Shown: positions 46,780 through 59,117, counted from the first letter of the stretch. The stretch: DNA of 64,000 nt from Coprinellus micaceus (GCA_951394405.1 OX596345.1:1550001-1614000), one strand, 5' to 3'. Notes: generated by a model from the sequence alone, not told the origin. Made by a program: numbers and translations.

Positions 46780-47990
46780 CTACGAATATTCGGGCCCTGT
46801 TTCCTGGGGGTGAACTATGAGCTTCATCCCTGAAACCTTCCCCTCCCCCAACCTTTGCAGTCCTATCGGAATTCCGCCCAACCCTCCCGGAATAACCTCA
46901 AATGAAAGCGGTTTAACGGTCCCTTCGCTCAATAGCCTTCTCATGTTCGCCCATAGCTTCCTCATAATCTCTGTGTTCTGGGGCAGATTCTTCAACGCGA
47001 TAACCCGCGAGATACTCTTCTCTTGGAACCCGTCCTGGAACACGGGCTCTCGGACGGTGACCATTCTTCCCCCGGGCTCGAGCAGTGACAATGCGAGGTG
47101 CTGCGTGTCCTTCCCACCAATCGCGTCTACGATGTAAGTGAGAGATTGAGCGGGGGATGGGAGGATGGAGATGAGGGCGTCGCGGAGGGTGTCCATGGAC
47201 GAACTGCGATCGAGGACGTGTGTTGCGCCCAGGGAGAGGAGGTGCTCGGTGTGCTTTGGGGATGCGGTGGCTATGATGGGGTTGAACCCAGACGCTTTGG
47301 CAAACTGGATGGCTGCACGGGGGGTCGGTTTGATGGATAGGAGACGCTCAACTGCACTCACCATATTGACCGACAGAGCTGGCACCCCCAACCACGAGAA
47401 ACGGAGTGCCTTGGTAAGTGCCAGGGGATTCTAGAGGATTTTGCAACCCCAATCCGTGTGGGATGCCATTGTACATTGCGAGATACGCAGTGGTACAGAC
47501 GAGAGGCATTGTCGCTGCCTGGTCGTAGGACATGTTCTCGGGGATCTAACAAAGTCAAGAGGGTAAGCGGGATGACAGCTTCGGACACAGACGGGGGCAG
47601 AACCTTTGCGAGAGTCTCCACGTCCGCAAGTGCGTACTCTTGAAACCCGGCATAGCTGTTCGAAAGGCTACCCTGAAGCATGCTTTGTCGGGGAGAGCTC
47701 TTCAGCCCACCTTCACCCTTATTTTGCCGGAGCACTCACATCCGATCCCCAACCTCGATACCCTGCATCCCTGTCCCGAGCTTCGTGACCTCTCCAGTTA
47801 TGTCGCTCCCTATGATAGCAGGATAGCGATCCACAAGCCTCCCCGTTTTATGTATAGCGACATCTACAGGGTTGAGCGAAGTTGAGTGCACTTTGAGGAG
47901 GACTTCGTTTGAGCCGGGAGTGGGTATGGGGACGGTCGTGATGGCGAAGCGGCCAAGGCGGGTTCGCAGGACGAGGGCTCGTTGGGGCAT
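46780..47990 (-). CDS. MDR-superfamily (zinc-type alcohol dehydrogenase-like) oxidoreductase (348 aa, 4 exons)
   Basis: Predicted exons are 47990-47740, 47682-47604, 47545-47362 and 47312-46780. The N-terminal GroES-like fold is clear (GRFAITTVPIPTPGSNEVLLK, SLNPVDVAIHKTGR, PAIIGSDITGEVTKLGTG). The NAD(P)-binding half has VVGGASSVGQY (glycine-rich loop, residue 170s) and a SGFNPIIATASPKHTEHLLSLGATHVLD strand-helix. The two catalytic zinc cysteines of true alcohol dehydrogenases are not evident. It resembles fungal quinone reductase or trans-acting enoyl reductase relatives that use NADPH without zinc. The substrate cannot be told. It is divergent from RPN3, with 428 bp between start codons. 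Confidence 0.85.
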
Positions 47991-48418
47991 TTTCGTCGGG
48001 CGGAACTTTGCGGACTTCGAGGGGGGAAGAGGAGGGTTGAGGAGTGATGTTTTAGGCTCCGCCTGATATCGGGGTTCTGGCTGGGTTAGCCTGAAGTATC
48101 AGGACCCCTCCAAACCGTGTCAAGTGCAGTGAGTTTTAAGGTATTCTGGTCGTCGAGGGGATAAATTGCGCTTCTTGAGCTGGAAAAGGGGGTATAACTA
48201 CTGCAAGTGGTATATTCACCATATTTACGAAATAATGGACCTATCTACTTACCTTTTCGGCCCCTCGAGGTCACCAGGAATTTGAGGTTGCCAACACAAG
48301 CGCCCACAGCTGGCTGACTAATCGGGCCATCAATTCACTGTTGGGGTCTGATGAGGCGCACGCGACGCGTCACCTTGCATCCTCTCCCCATACCCGTAAC
48401 CCCTTCCACACCGCAAAT
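47991..48418. promoter_or_regulatory. Shared divergent promoter, oxidoreductase / RPN3
   Basis: 428 bp separate the two start codons. I looked for a PACE element (GGTGGCAAA), which drives proteasome genes in yeast, and did not find one on either strand. No convincing TATA box is present. Confidence 0.45.
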
Positions 48419-50014
48419 ATGGCCGACATCGAGATGAAGGACGACAAGTCCAAGGACAAGGACAAGAATGAAGAAGTCAAGGAGGAACCCAAGCCAGAGC
48501 CCCTTACCCCTGCCGCAGAGATCAAGCAAAACGCAGCTCAGATCGAAAGGGCGGTTTCGACTCTCGAGCCGCGTTTCACGCATCGAGTGCTGAGATCGTT
48601 GACGGCTTTAAGGAAGAAGGTGGACGAGGCTACTCTAAGGAGTGCTGTGGAGGGTGTCTACACGAGAGGTGCGTCGTACCAGGGTCGATGAATGGCCGGT
48701 GATACTGAGATTATTACAGACGGTGAAGTGAAGAAGACCCTCCTCTCATGGATTCCTGGGACATCCTCTGGCTCGTCAGAAGGGTCGATGGAGGTTGACT
48801 CTTCTGAAAAGAACGCACCTGAGCCCGTTCCAGAGGTTGAGGTCTACCTCCGCCTCTTGATTCTTTACCACCTGCTGTCGAGCAAAGACACCTACACCAA
48901 GGCTCTCGATCTTGCTCACCAAACGGTGGAGAAGATGCAGGCCTTGAACCGGAGGAGTATGGATGCCATTGCCGCCAAGGTGTGGTTTGCCGTTATGCGG
49001 GCGTACGAGCTTGGCGGTGATCTTGCCGATGCGCGACCACTATTCCTCGCCGCTCAACGCACAGCCTCTCTTCGACACGACGATGAAGCCCAAGCATCCC
49101 TCATCAACTGCCTCCTCCGCTCCTACATTGCTTACAACCTCTACTCCCAAGCCGACAAGCTCGTCTCAAAGACCACCTTCCCCACCTCAGCCTCCAACGC
49201 CCAATTCGCGAGGTACCACTACTACCTCGGCCGCATCCGCGCCGTGCAGCTCAACTACACCGATGCGCACACCCACCTGCAACAGGCCGTCCGTCGTGCA
49301 CCCCCCGCGCGTACCGCCCCTGGCTTCTACCAAACAGTGAACAAGTACCTCGTCGTTGTCGAGCTTCTCATGGGCGACATCCCGGACCGTGGACTTTTCA
49401 GGCAGGAGGTGCTCGAGAAGGCTCTCGGAGCGTACTTTGACATTGTGAAGGCAGTGCGCACAGGGAGCCTCGCACAGTTCCAGACGACTCTGCAGAAGCA
49501 CAAGGACCAGTTCGAGGCGGACAAGACTTATTCGCTTATCGTGCGGCTCAGGCAGAACGTCATCAAGACCGGAATCAGGCGTCTCAGCCTGAGCTATAGC
49601 AGAATCAGCTTGCGGGATATTTGTGTGAAGCTGAATCTGGACTCTGAGGAGGATGCGGAGTATATTGTGGGCAAGGCAATTAGGGACGGGGTTATCGAAG
49701 GGAAGATTGTGCACGAGAAAGGCTGGATGGAGTGTATGACGCAAAAGAACAACTATGGGCCCGAGGTCAGCGAGCTATTCGGCAGGAGAATTGCGTTCTG
49801 TTTGAACCTACATAACCAGAGTGTGAAGGTACGTTGCTTTGGTTCATCCCTATCGCGTGCAACGCTAACCGTCCACCAGGCGATGCGATACCCACTCAAT
49901 GCTCACCGGAAGGAACTCGCTGCGGCAGAGGGTGCGAGGGAGAGGGAGAAGGAGCTCGCCAAGGAGATTCAAGACGGCGAGATCGACGATGAGGACCTTG
50001 GGGGCGACTTCTAG
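48419..50014 (+). CDS. RPN3: 26S proteasome regulatory subunit Rpn3 (497 aa, 3 exons)
   Basis: Predicted exons are 48419-48668, 48720-49828 and 49880-50014. The N-terminus is Lys/Glu-rich (MADIEMKDDKSKDKDKNEEV), then a helical TPR-like arm (LRLLILYHLLSSKDTYTKALDLA, YSQADKLVSKTTFP, FARYHYYLGRIRAVQLNY). The PCI domain covers about residues 300-430 (YSLIVRLRQNVIKTGIRRLSLSYSRIS, LNLDSEEDAEYIVGKAIRDGVIEG). Rpn3 (PSMD3) is a lid subunit that helps hold the deubiquitinase module. The acidic end GEIDDEDLGGDF is usual for the family. The 51-nt second intron (49829-49879; GTACGT, CTAAC, CAG) is a stop-free multiple of three and would add 17 residues if kept. Confidence 0.95.
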
Positions 50015-50355
50015 ATCGTCTGACCTTGTGGGTTTTAGGGATGTCCTTTACTTGTCTGCTGTAATCACCATAATTTCCATTTTATAAATTTCATTTCTTC
50101 AACCCGTAGAGGTGGAGAGATGACACCCGCCAAGGACGGGAACGTGAGTTGCAGCGTCTATGCATCGCGAAGCTGGTCGAGACTCATCGGTCGAATCCCC
50201 TGCCTTAGTCTGCTCCTTCTAAGGGATCTGTGCTGCGCTCATTGAAGAGACTTGCTTAGCTTTGTGATTGACGTCTCTATCTCTACATAGTGAGATCTCG
50301 ATAGCTTCCTAGACGAATAGGTGGTAAGCATCTAACTCCCATGCACGAATAGTCG

Positions 50356-51677
50356 TCAACGGTCATTGGGGGTATATGTTTCTTCTAAGAGTTTCAGCGA
50401 CGACGGCGTGAGGAACTTTGGCATAATCCTGGCCATCCACGGCCGCTCGACTTTGTCGATAGGACTATACTTCTTCAGAAGCTCGCCCTCCTCCTGCACA
50501 ACAGAGTCTCCTGGGTTTGGAGGCTTGAGGTATTTGAGCACTCGCGCGACCACCCGACTGCGGCTTCCCCGTTGAATCGTTTCAAGGCGCACAAGTACTG
50601 TCCCTAAGCTGAGCAATAAGTCATGGGCAGGAACAAGACAAAACTGAGAGATATCGCACCGGAGTAGAACGCCTTTCCAGGGGCGAATCTGACGCCTGTT
50701 TGGCGCTTGGTTGTGGCTTGCCACGTCATGAACTTGTACGGAATGATACACTCTTCATGCAGGAAGATTAACGATTCCGCGGACTTGGATAGATCCAAGA
50801 CAAAAGGGTTCGTAATTCGCTCCACAATATTTTCGGTTATGCCGAGTTCACTCGTCGGTCGAGAGGCAAGTACAGTTTTCAGACGCTGTACCTGCGCTTC
50901 AGCCGTCTCCGTGATATGACCGTTTGCCTTCATGAAGTCGTAGAGTTGCTTGCGTCTGAGGGAAATGATTGAAAGAAGTGATACACGCCAAGGCCTGAGG
51001 CCAGCGTGGTCGAGCAAGTCGTGTCCTCGTGCGAAAAGGCCTGCCAGGTCAATAGAGGCACGATCCTTGACCTTATCCATTGGGAGCAAGCGGAAGCGAA
51101 TCTCGCCTGCAGCAGGGTGCACGCTGGACTGGTCATGAAAGTAAAATATGCCCTTCGAGTTGGGGGGGAAAGGAATATACTGTTGTCCTCCACTCCTGGC
51201 GCTTCCATAACTCTTGTAGCAAAATCTGCAACCCGACTTTCCAAACGCTGTAAAGGTGGCGTATTTGCGGTTAAGGCCGGATATGTCCACGATATCTTTC
51301 ACTGAATATTTTGAGGGGTCAAGAGTGGAGATCGTAGATGGAATGGGGCCCGCTTTCTGTCGTGGGTGTTGAGAAACGAGTGCTGTGGCCCGGGTGGAAA
51401 ACAATACCTTCGTCGGCACAAGGGCGTCCCTATCGGGGGTAGGAAGGGTGCTCGACCACCGTTGAGCCAGTAGATGGTGCTTCCCGAACCTCGTTCTGGG
51501 CGGAGGTATTAAAAGGGGAGACAGGGGAGACGGAGGGGGGCAGATATGCAGACTCGACACCTACAATTGACGCGTCTCAAGTCAGTGGTGGGCATTCCTC
51601 ACAGCGGAAGGAGAGAAACAGGCGTCACGTACAGGTGTGCTATGTGTCGCGACTCTCTGTAACGCCCTGCGCAGCAT
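50356..51677 (-). CDS. Unknown, probably mitochondrial protein (397 aa, 3 exons)
   Basis: Predicted exons are 51677-51633, 51560-50660 and 50603-50356. The start comes from a 15-codon first exon (MLRRALQRVATHSTP) joined across a 72-nt intron. Without it the frame has no ATG until deep inside. The first about 60 residues are rich in Arg, Ser and Pro and lack acids, fitting a mitochondrial targeting sequence. The body contains SGCRFCYKSYGSARSGGQQY, then GIFYFHDQSSVHPAAGEIRFRL and a Leu-rich helical part. The C-terminal 80 residues are charged (MARIMPKFLTPSSLKLLEE). The CxxC pair near residue 125 could bind metal. I do not recognise the family. Localisation is inference. Confidence 0.7.
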
Positions 51678-52145
51678 GTTGGAGGTTTATGTCAGGAAAA
51701 CGAGTGCCGCATAGGATAATGGTGGTTCAGGTTCAAGCCCCAAGGCTTGAGAACCCTGCCAGTGTGCGCCATCAAACAGCATCAAACGCAGCCTGTGGAC
51801 CTTACAAGCTCCGAGGCACTCCCGGGTCCTCGTACATGGACAAGTCTTAGTATAACCTGCCTCGTCCTCGCCTGAAATTACCCTACTTGTATCCTACAGA
51901 GCGGCCTCCCAGCCCAGCTGGCTCGTGCGGACTACTATACGGGGGAGGCCCAAAAATACAGAAGAGGAAAACCACGAAATACTATGAAGCAGTGACACAG
52001 AAAGCAGGGCCGATAGCGTGCGGCAAGAAAGACCAAGAAGTCGATAATATGGGACGGCGCAAAGGGTTTATCTATGCCATGGGAGTAGCACATTTGCACT
52101 GTCAACGCTGTCGCAATGGCCGCAGAACAATTGGCACATATGTCC
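51678..52145. other. Short intergenic stretch
   Basis: Between the start of the unknown mitochondrial-type gene and the stop of the large F-box gene. Short ORFs only. A B-box-like word (GGTTCAAGCCC near 51727) is present, but no tRNA cloverleaf can be drawn around it. Confidence 0.4.
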
Positions 52146-55100
52146 CTAAAACGAGAATAACGAAGCTCCAGGGTGTGGATAGAATACCAATCCCCCGAAG
52201 TGGCCGTGAATCTGGAGCCCATAGTTCATGTAACCACCATAGCCTGAAGGTCTGGGGTCTCCCTTTACGAAATAATCTTCATCTCGAATATTGACAATGT
52301 CGTGCCTGCAGACGTTCGTGAACCAGTGAGCCTCGGTCAGAAGATGAAAAAAAAAATTAGGTTGGCACATACTTTGCCTTTAAATGGGACCTCATCCCGT
52401 TCCACTCCATCCACGCAGGGGTCTTGGGGCTCGAGGTAGAATCCCCCCCATCCCCCCCTTGCTTCGATATTGAGTCGTCGCCTCCCCAACCTCCGCTCCC
52501 ACTGGCGGTGTCAGTTGTCTCTGCGGGTGAATGTGTGTCGCGGCTGGCGTCCTGTTCCAGTGCAGTGGCTCCTATGCCAGAGAGGACGCGAGTGTTATGG
52601 CAATGTCGGCAGGCAAACCTCCGTTCTTCGCCCTCCTTCTCTTTATCTTCCATGCCGCCCGATACCTCATCCTCCTTGGCCTCTTCTGCATCTTGTGCCT
52701 TGCCTTTCCCCTTGGTGTTCTCCACACTCGCCCTTCCTTTCCCCTTTCGCTTCCCCTTCCCCTTCTTTTGCTTGGACGCATCCGCACCGCCCGACTCTCC
52801 CTTCGGTTTAGGGTTGGCAGGTTTAGACTTCCATCTTTTACTTAGCATCTCCTTTGTCGTGCCCTGCTTAACGAGAGGATACTCTCGGTACGTTTTCAGG
52901 ACCTCCTTCACGTCGTCTGGTGCCTCAACCGCGAGACCTGGCCACACAGGCTTGATTTGCATGTCTTCGTGTCGGTGGGAGTGGCCGATCTAGGGTAGAA
53001 CGTCGGGTTCAAGGGACGTCAGTATAGTTCGAAGCTTTCGGAAAAAGAAGGTAAGTGAGGGGGCATGTGCGGAAGATGCTCACTGTATCCTTGACTTTCA
53101 TCAACAAAGGCACTTCACAGCTCATGCAGACAACGTCCGTCCTCCACACCTGCGCCTCTCGCTTGTTTCTCTGGTGCGCACCAAGGCCTATTCCCAGGAA
53201 CATGTCCACAGAGTCCTTGTTGTCTGGACATTTCTCCTTCCCCAGCGCCTCAACCTTCTTCAGAATTGCGATAGCCTACATTTATGCGGTGAGAAAAAGG
53301 ATAATGTCGTGAAAGTGAGGAGTCGTAGCGCACTTTACCGTCGCACTCAAAGTTCGATACATCCCATTTCACTTTCCTGTTCCCCTTCACACCGTTGATT
53401 GTGCATTCGTGCATGCAAGCCCCTTTGAAATCGAGACACTCGTCTTCGGCGTAGTCACTGTCGTACACCTGGCACTTCTTGCACCGGAAGCGGGCAGTGA
53501 AGTGTTCTGGACCAATGCCCGCCGTCTCCGCCTCCGTCGGCGTCTGCTTCTCCAGACTGTGAGAGTCGTTTCCCTCCAGCGACAATTCAACCGCTCCGAC
53601 ACCCGATTGGCCTTCTACAGAGTTGCTTGGGTCCTCGCCTGATTCAGGTATACTGGATACACCCAACTTCGATTCCACCAAAACCTTGCCCATGCCTTCC
53701 CTCGCTCTTTGCACCCATTTCCCCAACTGATCTTGCACGATAACACCCAAAACCTTGTCCCCTCTCAGACTCCTCCCCACATCTCCCTGTTTCACTATGT
53801 TCTTAATGCTCTCCCTCCAGCTCTTCCCCTCATTCTTCACTTTCCTTCCCCGCACCGAATACTGGGGATGGTTCTGCGCGAAGTTTGCAGTCGGCAACTC
53901 GATATGCGTGGTTTGGAGCATGCGCATAACTTCGAGCTCGCGGAAAGCAGAGAGCGCGGGGACAATGGCGTACACATCTCTCTCCTTGGGAGCGGAGGAT
54001 GAGTGCCAGGGCTTGTAAGAGGAGCTGAGCTTGACGAGATGTTTGTGGTACGAATTGATCTGGTCTCGGAAGGTGTGGTAGACAGCGTCCTGAGCGCCAC
54101 GCGTGCGCTTGGTGGCGAGTGCAGTCATTTGGGACACGACCTTCGGCAAAAGCATGTCAATGTCTACGAGGGTAAACAATTTGCCGCTTCAGTTAGTTGG
54201 AGAGAAAATAAAAACCGGACGGAAATGTCTGGGATACGTACCGACGTCAGACACGCTTCCCATCGTCTGGTTCTTGTTTCGATGATAGGGCCCATAGACA
54301 GTGCAGTTGAGAAGGTCCTCAGGGTTCCATTCATGTTTCAGCGCCAGAGCATGACAACTAGAAGCAGATTCATCGTGCAATGTTAGTAAACTATTCCTGA
54401 GCCCACTGGTAGTGCAAGCGGGACTTCAACGCTCTGGAAACTCACCTCCTCTCATTTGCTTTCCTATTCTTGTAATAGTAGTCCCTGGTTCTCCTCCTCC
54501 AGAGAGCAAGCCCGTCGCAGAGCTTGGTCCAAGCGGCCATTCTGGTCTTTTCCCGACCTAGCATCTGCAGCACAGTAATTAGGACCTCCCAAAGTTAAAG
54601 GTGGAGTATCCTACCTCGTCTCTCTGTTTCTTCGCCATAACGAGTGCAGAGTTGACAATCCGCTCGAGCTCGGAAACGTCTTTGCGGTAGACATAGTGGG
54701 CCCCTTGGAAGCTAGTGCGGGCCCGGACTGCGGTTCCTTCCTTCGGCACCCCGCGGAACTCGCCCTCTACGTGCGTCTCAAGACGCGCGCGGAGCTCGTC
54801 GTGCAACTGGTGGCCTTCGAACTCGCTCCGAAAGGCATGGCGAGTCTTCGTGAGATGCGTGGCTATGAATGACTTCTTGCATTCCCTCTGGATTTCATTG
54901 AGTTAACGAATGTCAATATCGGAGAAGGGAGGAACCTACCTTGTCACACAGACTGATTCGCAGAGCGTACGAGGCATATGCCTTCCCATACGGCACCTCT
55001 TCCCCACACGTCTCGCACATGCGGTCGCCAGCCCCAACACCAGCTCCGTACGCAAATCCCAGGAATTCCTGCTCGCTCTTAAACAACATACCTTTCCATC

Positions 55101-55737
55101 CCTCACCTTCCGTTTCGATTTTTTCCCAGTCTGGCATGCCGTACATGTCCACGAGTCTCTTCTCCTTCTCCTCATCTGACAGGTTTGGGTTGCTTACCCC
55201 GTTGAGCTGGGCGACCTCCCAGTCGTAGTTCTTGCCCACATCCCGGCGAAGGGCGCTCCAGATGAAGGATGATTGCGGTAATGAAAGGGAAGAGAGGAGA
55301 TCTTTGCATGTTAGAGAGAGAGAGAGAGCGTCGATGGGAGACGAGGTCGACAACACAATTTCAGAGAAGATCTCGGGAGGTATAGTGAGGAGTGGGGACG
55401 GCTGAACCCTGGACGGCCCTTCGAGAGCCTGGTCAGAGCTCGATTCGAACTTCGCTCGCTTGCGGGAGAACCGGGTCATGTTGGACGTCCCGGCTGGTGG
55501 TAGGGCTGGCACGTCCGCAACAGGAGTGGAAGAGACGCTGGAGATGGTTGTAGAGTCCCCCGCCTCGTCTTCATCTCGCTTCATTCGTTTGGTTGCACTC
55601 CCCTCATCGTCCTTTTCTTCTGCATCCTGAGATCCGCCCAAGGCTCCCTTGTTACCATACTCCTCTCGCGCCAGGCTGTTATGCCGCCGCTTGCCCAGCG
55701 TTTCACCCCTCGTCGTCGTCGTCTCCTCCGAACTCAT
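52146..55737 (-). CDS. Large F-box protein with zinc-ligand-like cysteine pairs (1034 aa, 8 exons)
   Basis: Predicted exons: 55737-54940, 54887-54615, 54564-54446, 54357-54242, 54163-53334, 53275-53084, 52989-52373 and 52305-52146. All phases close. The N-terminus is charged, with a KRMKRD-type nuclear signal. The F-box is at about residues 113-150 (LLTIPPEIFSEIVLSTSSPIDALSLSLTCKDLL). Cysteine pairs that may bind zinc follow: CETCGEEVPYG, RECKKSF, FRCKKCQVYDSDYAEDECLDF, CMSC and FACRHCHNT. A Lys-rich low-complexity block (KGKGKRKGKGRA) precedes the last. The end is SGYGGYMNYGLQIHGHFGG. An SCF substrate-adaptor role is inferred from the F-box. I recall long proteins of this kind in mushroom-forming fungi, without known substrates. 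The open frame upstream of 55737 (to 56118) has no ATG. Confidence 0.82.
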
Positions 55738-56975
55738 CGCAACACCGGTGGATTTGGACAGGGAGAGTCCCACTGTCGGTAAGGGGACAGCAGAAAGATC
55801 GAAAATTGAGTGAAGCGATGCCAGGTGGCAGTCCAGGTGGGCGTTCTCGTCAGGGAAGTAGCGGCGCTTAATCTCGATTCTGGGACTTTGGTTCAGGCGC
55901 CCGTGGGACAAGCGGGACCGACACGTGGACTCCACCGTGGACCTGGGCTCCTCCAAGCGTCCAAGCCAACATAGGGCAAGCTCCGCAGTCGAAACGTGTC
56001 TCCGTAGTTCGCGTTGGGTACTGGGCTTGGGGATATCTACGGGAAACGGAGGAACACGGTGCGGGTGGACGGAAATTTGGGGAGGGGGATTTGCTAGTGA
56101 CCCGCGAGAGTTCCACACTGAGCGGATCTGGGCTCAGGCGTAGTGTCTGACTTTCAGCGAAGCACCGAGCCCGCAAGCCGCACAAAGGGAATCAAAGTGA
56201 CGGCGACTTTGGCATATGCGCCATTGCCGCAGGGTTTGAGAGACTGCCGAGGGTTTCGAGTTCAACGCATGGACTGGTAAGTCATATTATATCCAACATC
56301 CGAATGAATGCTCCCCGTTGCTCACTGGGGTTCAGGTTCATTTCTCTCCCACTGAATCATCGTAGGCCAGGCCATCTGGCCGATGTCTCATCGATAACAC
56401 CCCAATGGCAATAATCTTGAGTGTGGTGTGCGTGAAGAAGGCAAGGCAGTAGAGCTTAGAATGAAGTTCCTGCTGCCCTACCTCCCGAGCGGCAGGAATA
56501 TGCCATACCCGCATAACCCCAGTACGGTTCTGCCTGAAGATCCCAGAGACAACGCTCAGCCAATGGTGGCTCGGATGCCCACGATTGAGTGCCACCCACC
56601 CTGCTCGCCTTTCAGGCAAGGTGTGTCGGAGCGCCGGGCAAATCGTAGAAAACGTCCCGGTTTAAAAGCAAGGAGGGGGGGGGGATACAAGTCCACGAGG
56701 AAGAGATGCAACGAACGCGTGCTGCACTCGTTCCAAGCCGCAGCCTGAGAGTCACTGGCCACTAGTTCGGTCGAGACACACTTATCAGTCATCACGTGTT
56801 ACCCAAATAGGCGCCCAATCGCTTGGGACCCTCGACGAGGACGTTAAAATCCAGTGGCTCCTGTGGTCGACATCGCGTACCTGCTTTGAACGGAAATTAG
56901 CGTAAAATGACCACACCCAGGTATGGGTCGCTCAGGGAGGGAAAGCAAAGGCATGGATAATCCCAGCTGGGTAAT
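55738..56975. other. Intergenic stretch, promoter side of the large F-box gene
   Basis: About 1.2 kb. The first 380 nt stay open in the F-box frame but have no start codon, so they are probably leader. The rest holds only short, low-quality frames and a run of G at about 56682-56691. Confidence 0.45.
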
Positions 56976-58369
56976 CTACAGCTCATCGTGAGCAACAGGA
57001 GCCGGCTCCGGATCTGGTGGGACGATGCTCTCCAACACCTCTGACACCTTACCCTCTTCGCCCACATATTCCCCAAGCGTCGGAATCGGTGATGGTTCCG
57101 GCACTTCCATGACCGGCAGACCAGACTTGACCGCGGAAACGATACTCGCCATACTCACGATCGAGCTTGTTGCAACGCTCAGCATGCTTACCGTCTCCGA
57201 AATGGTGCTTCTCGCTTTCTGCGCCGCAACTTCCTTCGCCTTCTCTACCGCCGCTTTCCGTATATTCTCCTTGACCGAAGGCGAGGAGCGCAGGCCACCT
57301 GTGAGCCACCACACCACCCTGAGGCCCCGCCCAACGGTCCGTTGGCCGACGACCCAGACCACGACGAGAAGGAAGAACGTGAAGGCTCCGAGGATGAGGA
57401 GTCTGTCGAGCCAGTCAGCCTTCTCCAGCGCTCCTACGAGTTGCTTGGCGGTGTCCATGGTGGTGGTCAGTGTGTCGTGCTGATTCGAAGCTGCGGCGAG
57501 TGTGGACGTTGACGACGTGAGAAGTTGCGTCGAGAGGGTGGAGGTTTGGAGCTCCTGAAAAGGGGTTAGTGGGCGTTGATGGGGGTGCATTTGAGTCCTC
57601 ACTTGCTGCATGGATGCCATGAGGCGCTGGAGGGAGAGCGTGAGGTTTTGGGAGGTTGATTCGAGGTTTTGGGAGGATCTGGGTGGGTTGGGGCGTTAGG
57701 GAGGAGGTGAGTTCACGGGCCGTGGATACAATCGAGGGTGTACACGTACGGGTCTCCCGCCTCATTGGACGCGGAAGCGGATGAACGAGGACCCCCGAAG
57801 AGCTCGGAACGATTTGAGGAGGCCTTCTGTGCATCCAATGCCCGCTTAGAGGTAAGGATTGCGCTGCGGGATGTCGCGCGCAGCCTGGTATCGTTCAATC
57901 GAGTGAGGAGGCGTCATAGTGAAAATTGGGAGCAAGATTATGATACAGATACGTCAACGGGTGCAAAGAATGAGGAAAGGTTTACGCACTCGTGTAACCG
58001 TGTCGCCCAGTGATCCACAACCATACTCAACTCCTTCCTCGCTGCGGGGCCATTCTGGTCGTCCACCATCATATCGAGTTGCTGTCTCGTGTCTTCAGAT
58101 CCAGGCCTCTCCCTCAATTTTCAGTCGGGAAGACTTACGTCAAGGTCCCTGGCCAAAACCCCTAGCTCTTCTCGCACTTCGTCCGATAGCCGTTGGTGGC
58201 CATGGAGGCCCGTTGGGTAACTCGGGGAGGGTGCTCTCGACGTCGTTCCAGAGGTGAGAGAATTCAATTGTTGAATGAGGTCCTCTTTTACAAATCGAGC
58301 GCGCCGTTCAAGTGATTCGAGTAGGTCCGAAGCCTCCGTCGTGAGCGTTGGTTTTGGTATTGGGGGCAT
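56976..58369 (-). CDS. SEC20: Sec20-type SNARE for Golgi-to-ER retrograde transport (370 aa, 5 exons)
   Basis: Predicted exons are 58369-58139, 58081-57990, 57884-57750, 57678-57603 and 57554-56976. The N-terminal part is helical (EASDLLESLERRARFVKEDLIQQLNSL). The Sec20 SNARE region spans about 135-225 (LRATSRSAILTSKRALDAQ, SQNLTLSLQRLMASMQQ, ELQTSTLSTQLLTSSTSTL). A single membrane segment follows (LLILGAFTFFLLVVVWVVG). A long luminal tail of about 120 residues ends in HDEL, the ER retrieval signal also present on yeast Sec20. It should act in the Dsl1/Ufe1/Use1 fusion machinery at the ER. The last intron (48 nt) is stop-free and a multiple of three; if retained it would insert 16 residues into the SNARE region. 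Confidence 0.93.
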
Positions 58370-58766
58370 GATGCTTGGCACTGCCTGGAAGCAATATTGG
58401 GGTATGCAGTAGTTTGGCCACTCAATTGGGACGTCTAGGGTTCGAAATAAAATGCCAACACCAGGAAATACGATGAAAAGAGGACTGGGTGATGAAAGGA
58501 CGGAGAGAGCGGCGAACACGATGGCAGGCACGTCATGATTGGTCCCTTCGGGACCTCTTTTGCTCACGTGGGAAGTCCCGCAAGTCCATGGGCGCCTGCG
58601 TGCAATTAGGCGCCGGGGCCATACGAAGCCACCAGGACACGGGTATGACGGGAAAGAAATGGAAGGAACGGCAGAGAGTTACTGTACAGCAAGTCAAAAT
58701 TTCCTTGAGCCAAAGGGAGCGTAAGCATTGCTACTATATTTCCCAAATTTCTCCGAATCGTTCAGC

Positions 58767-59117
58767 ATGTTCCCGGTCTCCCCCTCCATTATCTTCTGTA
58801 AAGCTCTCCGACACCATTTACCCTCCTCCCACCTCGGTACTTCCTCCCGCTACGCCTTCCTGGTTGCAGCTCGTCCCCTCCTCTCCAGGCTTGGTGCCCT
58901 TCTTGGGGCACTTCCTTTCCAGCGGGCGTTACTAAGTGCGCCTCCCAGTGTCCGTCGCCGCCGCGTTTGCCTCGGCATGCACCTACGGGCTTGGCGTACG
59001 CATTTTCCCATTACGTGGAAATTACACCTATACGATGATACCAAAATGGTTGACCCACAGAGAGGACCTAGAAAACTAGAAGGTAAGGGGACCTGCCCGT
59101 TAGGCATTCTCCACTGA
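58767..59117 (+). CDS. Uncertain small gene (competing frames)
   Basis: An ATG at 58767, just after a TATATTT-like stretch, opens 116 codons (MFPVSPSIIFCKALRHHLPSS...), Arg/Leu-rich and possibly a presequence. A second frame over the same region looks at least as protein-like. It reads PATPSWLQLVPSSPGLVPFLGHF to a TAA near 58933, then VSVAAAFASACTYGLGVRIFPL to LTHREDLEN and a TAG near 59081. Splicing may join an ATG exon to this second frame, giving a small mitochondrial-type membrane protein, but I could not find a clean set of splice sites. It lies between SEC20 and the monooxygenase gene. Confidence 0.25.
   Translation: MFPVSPSIIFCKALRHHLPSSHLGTSSRYAFLVAARPLLSRLGALLGALPFQRALLSAPPSVRRRRVCLGMHLRAWRTHFPITWKLHLYDDTKMVDPQRGPRKLEGKGTCPLGILH

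Noticed and set aside
51690..51760. tRNA candidate with a GGTTCAAGCCC B-box-like word
   Set aside because: No A box at the right distance and no acceptor or anticodon stem can be paired.
55738..56118. N-terminal extension of the large F-box protein
   Set aside because: The frame is open, but it contains no ATG upstream of 55737 and starts only at a GTG.
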